Positions 43,698 through 48,032 of a stretch of 48,032 bases of DNA are shown here, one piece after another (the stretch's first letter is position 1; each line of letters begins with the position of its first letter). Origin of the DNA: Lachnospiraceae bacterium (lineage in GTDB: Bacteria > Bacillota > Clostridia > Lachnospirales > Lachnospiraceae). The notes under the pieces are model-generated. The model searched no databases, was not told where the DNA came from, and was given only the letters and a program-made list of their open reading frames with translations. A program made the position numbers and the translations under genes. The stretch is from positions 1-48,032 of the forward strand of contig JAEEIK010000046.1 in the NCBI GenBank assembly GCA_016281335.1. The letters run 5' to 3'.

Positions 43698-45625
43698 ATC
43701 CTATCCTCCCCCTCTCTTTCTTCGGCAGACAGTCTGGCAACCTTCAGGAACTCTTCACCGTCGAGCTGTTCAAAGAAATAATTACCTATGGCAAAATCAC
43801 AGGCCATATCGGAAATCATATTAAACATCTTATCATCATTTATACCCGCAACCATGGTCATCATTGACAGATCCCTTGCCATTGCCAGAGTGCTGTCCAT
43901 GGTAATGCGCGCTTTCTCATTTCCCATGGCGGCATGCATCACCGCCTGGTTCACCATCAGTATGGAGAAAGGCATCTCATATATCGATGCGATATTGGTA
44001 AAGCCGCTTCCGTAATCCTCGAGACAGAATCTGATGCCTGCTTCATTCATCTCGTTTATATTCTGCTTAAATATCGGCGTGGCTTTAGACACGGTCTGCT
44101 CCGTCACCTGCAGACAGAATAATCTCGGATCCACATCATATTTTTCTGCCAGCGCTTTCAGTTTTTCATACATACCCGGCTGCATGCAGATAGCGGGCAT
44201 GATCTTTAACAAAAGGAAAGACAGTTTGAAATCCGACAGCTTATGCTCGGAAATAAAACTGCAGATATCTTCAAACATGAGCTCTCCGAGCTGCAGCGCA
44301 TGTCCGCTCCTTTCAGCATAACTGAATATCTCATCATGATAGACGTAACCCAGCTCATCATCATAGAAACGCACAGCCACCTCTGCTCCGATGACTCGGG
44401 AAAGAGCCATGGAATACACTGGCGTATAACGTATCTCAAACTGTTTCTTGTCTATGACTCTCGCAAGCGCAGCAGATATACGCCTGTATCTGTCCAGCTC
44501 CTGCATATCGAAATCACTGACATTCATGCAGCGGTTTTCAAATGCGCTGTTCCTGAATCTCTCGATCAGGACCTGAAGCTGTTCATTATCCGTGATATCC
44601 CCCGGCATGCAGATCTTTAAAAGATGTCCCTGCATGTTTACTTTCTCACCCTCTATATCCCAGGTATCCTGTATATCATCTCCTATAGCGCTTATTAGTT
44701 CGGTGGTTTCCCTTGCTTTAGGTCTGATCACCTCCACTGCAAGAGTATTCTCGGCAACTCTGTATATTTCAGCCGTGGATGCGATCTCTTTTATATGACC
44801 TGCAACTGCTCTCATCAACGGTCTTCCGCCACTCTCGTGCTTAGCCTCATAATCCCTGTAGCTCCTGATATCCACGACTATCAGATCGAAACGTCTCCTG
44901 GATATGATGTTGTCTCTCATCTTCTCCGTAAAGGCGCTTCTTGAATAAGTTCCGATAGCTCCGTCTATCTGCTCCGTAGGATTCTGTATGAAGAGGAACA
45001 GCATCAGTTCACACAGTGCCATCGCAAATATCTCTACCTGCATTTCAGGGAAGATCAGCTGTACCACAACGCTGCCAAGACCTATTCCAAGCAGAGCAAG
45101 CACCACCGTTCTGTCTTTGTTTGAAAAACTCTTACGGTACCATATGATGGCAAAAAGGGTCATAAGGAAATAATAGACAAAGGTGAAATATGCTGCTATT
45201 ATCCCGGGCTGTCTGCTGTAAACACTTCCGTTATATGAATATACCAGATGATGCAGCGGATTGGTGCCTATAAACAGCAGAGATATGCATATGGGTACGA
45301 TTATAAAGGCTTTTAACGCAGGTGATACTTCCTTCCATGAACGGACATCACTGAAGATATACAGGAATACAAAGACTATCATCAGCACATGAGTGACGAA
45401 ATAAATATATGACATCGAAGAGTAAAACATCTCAGGCGGATTATCGACATACTTCGTTACGGCCCATTTCATGTATGACGATAAGGCCGTCAGAGTATTA
45501 TCGACGACCAGGCATACAAAAAATGCGCCTTGAGTATTCTTGACCTTATTGAGCCTGTAATAGTAGTACAGGATAAGTACCGATATTACTATGGCCGCAA
45601 AAGCAAAACTTGCTTCAACGTTCAA
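43694..45625 (-). CDS. Membrane pseudo-EAL protein (catalytic residues lost)
   Basis: A 643-residue paralogue of the next gene with the same plan: membrane segments in the first about 215 residues, a degenerate GGDEF-like middle and a C-terminal EAL-type domain (about 390-635). The EAL position reads EVA (415-417), the Asn of EVNLS is missing (SFLLLK), DD is ED (536-537), K-x-D is MVN, EGVE is AGIN, and the QGYYFSKP loop is IGNYFFEQ. So c-di-GMP hydrolysis is not expected; it may bind c-di-GMP or regulate its partner. The start is TTG at 45625 with AAAGGAG eight bases upstream; the next in-frame ATG is 50 codons in, within the membrane part. Confidence 0.88.
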   Translation of the reverse strand: MNVEASFAFAAIVISVLILYYYYRLNKVKNTQGAFFVCLVVDNTLTALSSYMKWAVTKYVDNPPEMFYSSMSYIYFVTHVLMIVFVFLYIFSDVRSWKEVSPALKAFIIVPICISLLFIGTNPLHHLVYSYNGSVYSRQPGIIAAYFTFVYYFLMTLFAIIWYRKSFSNKDRTVVLALLGIGLGSVVVQLIFPEMQVEIFAMALCELMLFLFIQNPTEQIDGAIGTYSRSAFTEKMRDNIISRRRFDLIVVDIRSYRDYEAKHESGGRPLMRAVAGHIKEIASTAEIYRVAENTLAVEVIRPKARETTELISAIGDDIQDTWDIEGEKVNMQGHLLKICMPGDITDNEQLQVLIERFRNSAFENRCMNVSDFDMQELDRYRRISAALARVIDKKQFEIRYTPVYSMALSRVIGAEVAVRFYDDELGYVYHDEIFSYAERSGHALQLGELMFEDICSFISEHKLSDFKLSFLLLKIMPAICMQPGMYEKLKALAEKYDVDPRLFCLQVTEQTVSKATPIFKQNINEMNEAGIRFCLEDYGSGFTNIASIYEMPFSILMVNQAVMHAAMGNEKARITMDSTLAMARDLSMMTMVAGINDDKMFNMISDMACDFAIGNYFFEQLDGEEFLKVARLSAEEREGEDRI

Positions 45626-45641
45626 TCGCTACTCTCCTTTC

Positions 45642-46307
45642 CTAATCCCAGTATATCTTATAATCAACATCCGTAAGCTTTCCTATCTGTCTTATATAAT
45701 TTTCTATCAGCATCCTTGCCTGGCTTTCTGCCGAGATCAGCAGGGAAGAATTACTCCTGACATCCGCCTTCATGTTTTCAACGGCCACATTAACGGCGTC
45801 ATTTTCCTTCTCCACCGTTATTGGATTGGTCTGTATCTTTTTATCCGGCTCTATCACATAGTTCCCGTTTAAAAGTGAATCAGACATCAGCCTGCAGTCT
45901 ATGTTGGGTTCCGGCAGAACTATGTGTATCTCGTCACCGTTCTGCGTCATGTTTATCTTATCCAGAGGATAGCTTATGGTTACCTCTCCGTCGAATTCCT
46001 TCCAGAATTTTCGGTCTTTCTCGCCTAAATGACTTAAGCCCGTACCTGCTTCCTGCACACCGGTGGCCACATTATGATAAACGCATTTAAGCGTTGCCAG
46101 TTCCGCAATAGCCCTTATCCTGCTGATATCAGGATTTACCTGGGGCTTCGGTATAGGTGTCGGCGTAGGTATCGGTGTAGGTGTAGGAGTCGGCGTAGCG
46201 GTAGGCACCGGTGTAGGCGTAGCCTCCGGTTCTTCTTCTTTTTCGCTGCCGCATCCATGTAAGCAAAGAGACAGGAGCAGCAGTAACATTAAGAGATATT
46301 TTCTCAT
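45642..46307 (-). CDS. DUF4230 lipoprotein with Thr-Pro linker
   Basis: A 221-residue predicted lipoprotein. A signal peptide (about 1-18) ends LSLCLHGC, a near-lipobox with Cys19 as the lipid site. A Thr/Pro-rich tether (about 26-58) follows, encoded by a short tandem repeat, then a DUF4230 domain (about 60-215) with IAELATLKCVYHNVATG, FDGEVTISYPLDKINM and GDEIHIVLPEPNIDC. The tether would hold the domain away from the membrane through the wall. It is coupled by ATGA to the other DUF4230 gene. The role of DUF4230 is unknown. Confidence 0.83.
   Translation of the reverse strand: MRKYLLMLLLLLSLCLHGCGSEKEEEPEATPTPVPTATPTPTPTPIPTPTPIPKPQVNPDISRIRAIAELATLKCVYHNVATGVQEAGTGLSHLGEKDRKFWKEFDGEVTISYPLDKINMTQNGDEIHIVLPEPNIDCRLMSDSLLNGNYVIEPDKKIQTNPITVEKENDAVNVAVENMKADVRSNSSLLISAESQARMLIENYIRQIGKLTDVDYKIYWD
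46150..46225. repeat. Degenerate 6-base tandem repeat encoding the Thr-Pro linker
   Basis: Units of the type GGTGTA/GGCGTA repeat imperfectly over about 76 bases and code for alternating Thr-Pro, Val-Pro and Ile-Pro. Changes of one unit keep the reading frame, so the tether length can vary without disrupting the protein. Confidence 0.75.
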
Positions 46308-47128
46308 TGCTGTTCCTCCCCTGCATACTTTACTTCTATCGTGTAATCCCTCTCAGGATCCACCTGCTCTACCCAGGGCTTTACCAGTGCCATTTCCGCA
46401 GTCTTGGCAGACTCGATGGCTGCCTTCCTGATGGCGCTGTCATCACGCATCCTGTTCTTTAAGTCTTCTTCGGCTGCTGCATATGCCTGTGCAAAAAGCC
46501 CTTCCGTATTCATCTTATCGTCCATGAACAGATACTCAAGCTGGTTGTCTACACTTACTTCCAGCGGATTGAGTTCCGGCAGGATCACGGTTATCGTATT
46601 GCTTTCTTCATCAAGGCTTACTTCCACCTTGTCAAAATCAAAACCTGCTTTTACATGGCCTTTATATGCCACATAGTACTTTACCTCTCCCGAGGCGTCC
46701 TTTATTCCGACAAAGCCGTTATAAGGATAGCTGGCCGTATACAGCACCGCCGTCGATACCACCTCGCTCAATGTGCTCTCGGTGATAAAACGGAATTCTC
46801 CCTCTTCACCGACTATCACTTCTTCAACGAATTCCTCGGCAGCTTCTTCTACGGCATTCCCTACTTCTTCAAGTATCTCCTGGGGTTCCTTTATCGGCTT
46901 CTTGCTGCAGCTCCTGAAACAGCCCATTATGTATATGACTATGCCGGCAAGCAATAAACCGGGGATCACGAACTTAAGCAGGATGGCCTTTTTTAAAAGC
47001 TGCTTCTTTCTTTCCTTCTCATCCTCTTCCTGCTGAAGACGGCGCGCATTCTCGCGAAGCTTCTCAAGCTCCGCTTCTTCTTTTGCGATATACTCTTTTT
47101 CAAGTTCTTCTTTTGACTTCTTTGCCAT
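46304..47128 (-). CDS. DUF4230 membrane-anchored protein
   Basis: A 274-residue protein. A long charged N-terminal helix (ELEKEYIAKEEAELEKLREN) lies in the cytoplasm. One membrane segment is at about 52-72 (FVIPGLLLAGIVIYIMGCF), and the part outside the membrane holds a DUF4230 domain (about 110-265) with STLSEVVSTAVLYTASYPYN, KVEVSLDEESNTITVILPEL and the final AEMALVKPWVEQV. The ATG at 47128 is chosen because the predicted transcript begins near 47163, leaving the ATG at 47161 without a leader. It is the first gene of the five-gene operon and overlaps the lipoprotein gene by ATGA. Confidence 0.83.
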   Translation of the reverse strand: MAKKSKEELEKEYIAKEEAELEKLRENARRLQQEEDEKERKKQLLKKAILLKFVIPGLLLAGIVIYIMGCFRSCSKKPIKEPQEILEEVGNAVEEAAEEFVEEVIVGEEGEFRFITESTLSEVVSTAVLYTASYPYNGFVGIKDASGEVKYYVAYKGHVKAGFDFDKVEVSLDEESNTITVILPELNPLEVSVDNQLEYLFMDDKMNTEGLFAQAYAAAEEDLKNRMRDDSAIRKAAIESAKTAEMALVKPWVEQVDPERDYTIEVKYAGEEQQ

Positions 47129-47169
47129 ACCGCAAATCCCCGTAATTTCCGCATAATACACTAATGTTA

Positions 47170-47198
47170 ATTATACCACGTTTACAACCCTTAGTAAA
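47170..47198 (-). promoter_or_regulatory. Sigma-A promoter of the DUF4230-EAL-rhomboid operon
   Basis: TTTACT at 47198-47193, a 17-base spacer and a perfect TATAAT at 47175-47170 on the minus strand. It sits between the terminator at 47219-47237 and the first gene. Confidence 0.82.
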
Positions 47199-47218
47199 CA
47201 TAATATTTCCGCAAAAAA

Positions 47219-47237
47219 AGGGCTGTGAAACAGCCCT
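47219..47237 (-). terminator. Terminator of the right-edge gene
   Basis: A perfect 8-bp stem (AGGGCTGT / ACAGCCCT) with a three-base loop, followed on the minus strand by a run of seven T. It lies 24 bases after the stop codon at 47262. Confidence 0.93.
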
Positions 47238-47261
47238 CTTTCCCATGAATCCGCTCTTTTT

Positions 47262-48032
47262 TTACTTCTTCTTTGGTCCTGCTTCGCCTTTTCCGAATGC
47301 TTTGGTCTCGTCAAAGGTTCTGCTCCTCTTTATCTCCTCTTTCTTTGATTCCTTCTTCGGAGCGACTGCATCTTCGTCCTGTTTGAGCTTATCGAGGCTT
47401 ACCTTGTTTTTGAAAGTCTTTGAGTTCACCTTTGAACCAAGAGTAGCAGACAGCTCATCCAGATACTGCATATTCTTGCCGCTTTTTTTGTAGCAGCTGC
47501 TAAGCGCTTCATCGGCAAACTTCATTATATCCCTGCTTCCTGTCTTTCCGTTTGCGGCGCCTTCGATCACTTTCTTCTGGAACTCTTTGTTAAAGTCATT
47601 ATCCGTAAGTTTCTCGAATTTGAAGGTCCTGTATCTTAAGTTATTGCCCTTTTCGATCTCGCTCATCTTTGAGTTCATGAGCTTCTCTCCGGCTTCAGGT
47701 CCCTCCTTAACGGTCTTGAGCCTTGCCTGCTCCTTAACGGAGGCCATATACAGCTCTTTTTCCGCTGAAGCGATCAGCTTTTCCTTACCGTAATCATCAT
47801 TCGGATCCAGCTTGTCACGGAATTTCTGTTCCTTATCCTCTGCTGCTTTCAGATGCGCATTTTCCTCAAGCTTATCCAGAGCCTGCTGTGTCTCGCTCTT
47901 TTTAACCGGTTCCATGGAGGTCAGGATATCCGCTGCCGTCTGTTTCAGGGCGCTTGTAGTAGCTAAGGTATTGGCACGGGTGATGCCGGCGGTCTCTTCA
48001 TCGATTATCTCAAACTCTGCCTTCAGCTGATC
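47262..48032 (-). CDS. Lysine/glutamate-rich protein, N-terminus outside window
   Basis: The frame is open from the right edge to the stop at 47262 (256 residues visible), so an ATG at 47915 is internal and not the likely start. The protein is soluble, very charged and mainly helical, with EIIDEETAGITRANTL near the edge, AEKELYMASVKEQARLK, then FAKDALSSCYKKSG-like sequence and a basic Lys/Glu tail (KKESKKEEIKRSR). I recognise no domain. It is a real gene by frame length, codon use and the terminator after it. The downstream operon starts from its own promoter. Confidence 0.72.
   Translation of the reverse strand, partial: DQLKAEFEIIDEETAGITRANTLATTSALKQTAADILTSMEPVKKSETQQALDKLEENAHLKAAEDKEQKFRDKLDPNDDYGKEKLIASAEKELYMASVKEQARLKTVKEGPEAGEKLMNSKMSEIEKGNNLRYRTFKFEKLTDNDFNKEFQKKVIEGAANGKTGSRDIMKFADEALSSCYKKSGKNMQYLDELSATLGSKVNSKTFKNKVSLDKLKQDEDAVAPKKESKKEEIKRSRTFDETKAFGKGEAGPKKK

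Noticed and set aside
47129..47161. Upstream ATG at 47161 for the DUF4230 gene
   Set aside because: It coincides with the predicted start of transcription and has no ribosome site; the ATG at 47128 fits better.
1..48032. CRISPR arrays, rRNA genes, riboswitches, integron attC-like sites
   Set aside because: I looked for regularly spaced repeats, rRNA-like conserved stretches, common riboswitch cores and paired sites between the left-end genes and found none I could support by eye.

Overview
The window looks like the chromosome of a motile, Gram-positive anaerobe of the Clostridia, most likely Lachnospiraceae (Butyrivibrio/Pseudobutyrivibrio-like). The reasons are the moderate GC content, strong AGGAGG-type ribosome sites with frequent ATGA overlaps, and lineage-typical families (flagellin plus a very long FliK-like protein, DUF5685, DUF3810, DUF4230, paired half-size MutS-like ATPases). 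Family-level placement is an inference from gene content. Every gene I can support lies on the minus strand, so transcription runs from high to low coordinates; long plus-strand open frames are shadows.

Right end (48032 to 40615): a truncated lysine/glutamate-rich gene ends in a terminator, followed by a clear promoter and a five-gene operon: DUF4230 membrane protein, DUF4230 lipoprotein, a membrane pseudo-EAL protein, a membrane EAL protein with intact catalytic motifs, and a rhomboid protease. This is the best candidate here for an undescribed signalling module.

Housekeeping block (40537 to 32573): flavodoxin-SCP2 fusion, DUF5685, J-domain protein, small membrane protein, murG and a HIT hydrolase form one overlapping run. 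A near-consensus promoter then starts ftsB/divIC-like, tilS, hpt and ftsH.

Middle (32355 to 19175): a coiled-coil membrane protein has its last 22 residues encoded by a 71-bp mobile-looking palindrome. It is followed by a DUF3810 membrane metalloprotease-like protein and two ABC exporter half-transporters. Then come tRNA-Lys(CUU) with its own promoter and terminator, tatD, rsmA, a large TPR/acidic-repeat/degenerate AAA protein, and glgB. The TPR gene and glgB each have a good promoter.

Motility/signalling block (19025 to 11547): an OmpR-type response regulator and a multi-pass histidine kinase, then a sigma-28-type promoter with an 18-bp palindrome, a 997-residue FliK-like protein, flagellin and fliS, closed by a strong terminator.

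Left end (11432 to 502): two tandem MutS-like ATPases lead a tightly packed series of small-molecule-modifying enzymes: two methyltransferases, several GNAT acetyltransferases (one a broken copy of another), an amidase, a P-loop kinase, an APH-fold kinase and a CPBP protease. This looks like an accessory region growing by insertion and duplication. The outer 500 bases hold only gene fragments: the start of a transposase-type helix-turn-helix protein abutting a guanylate-kinase-like fragment, and an inverted repeat.
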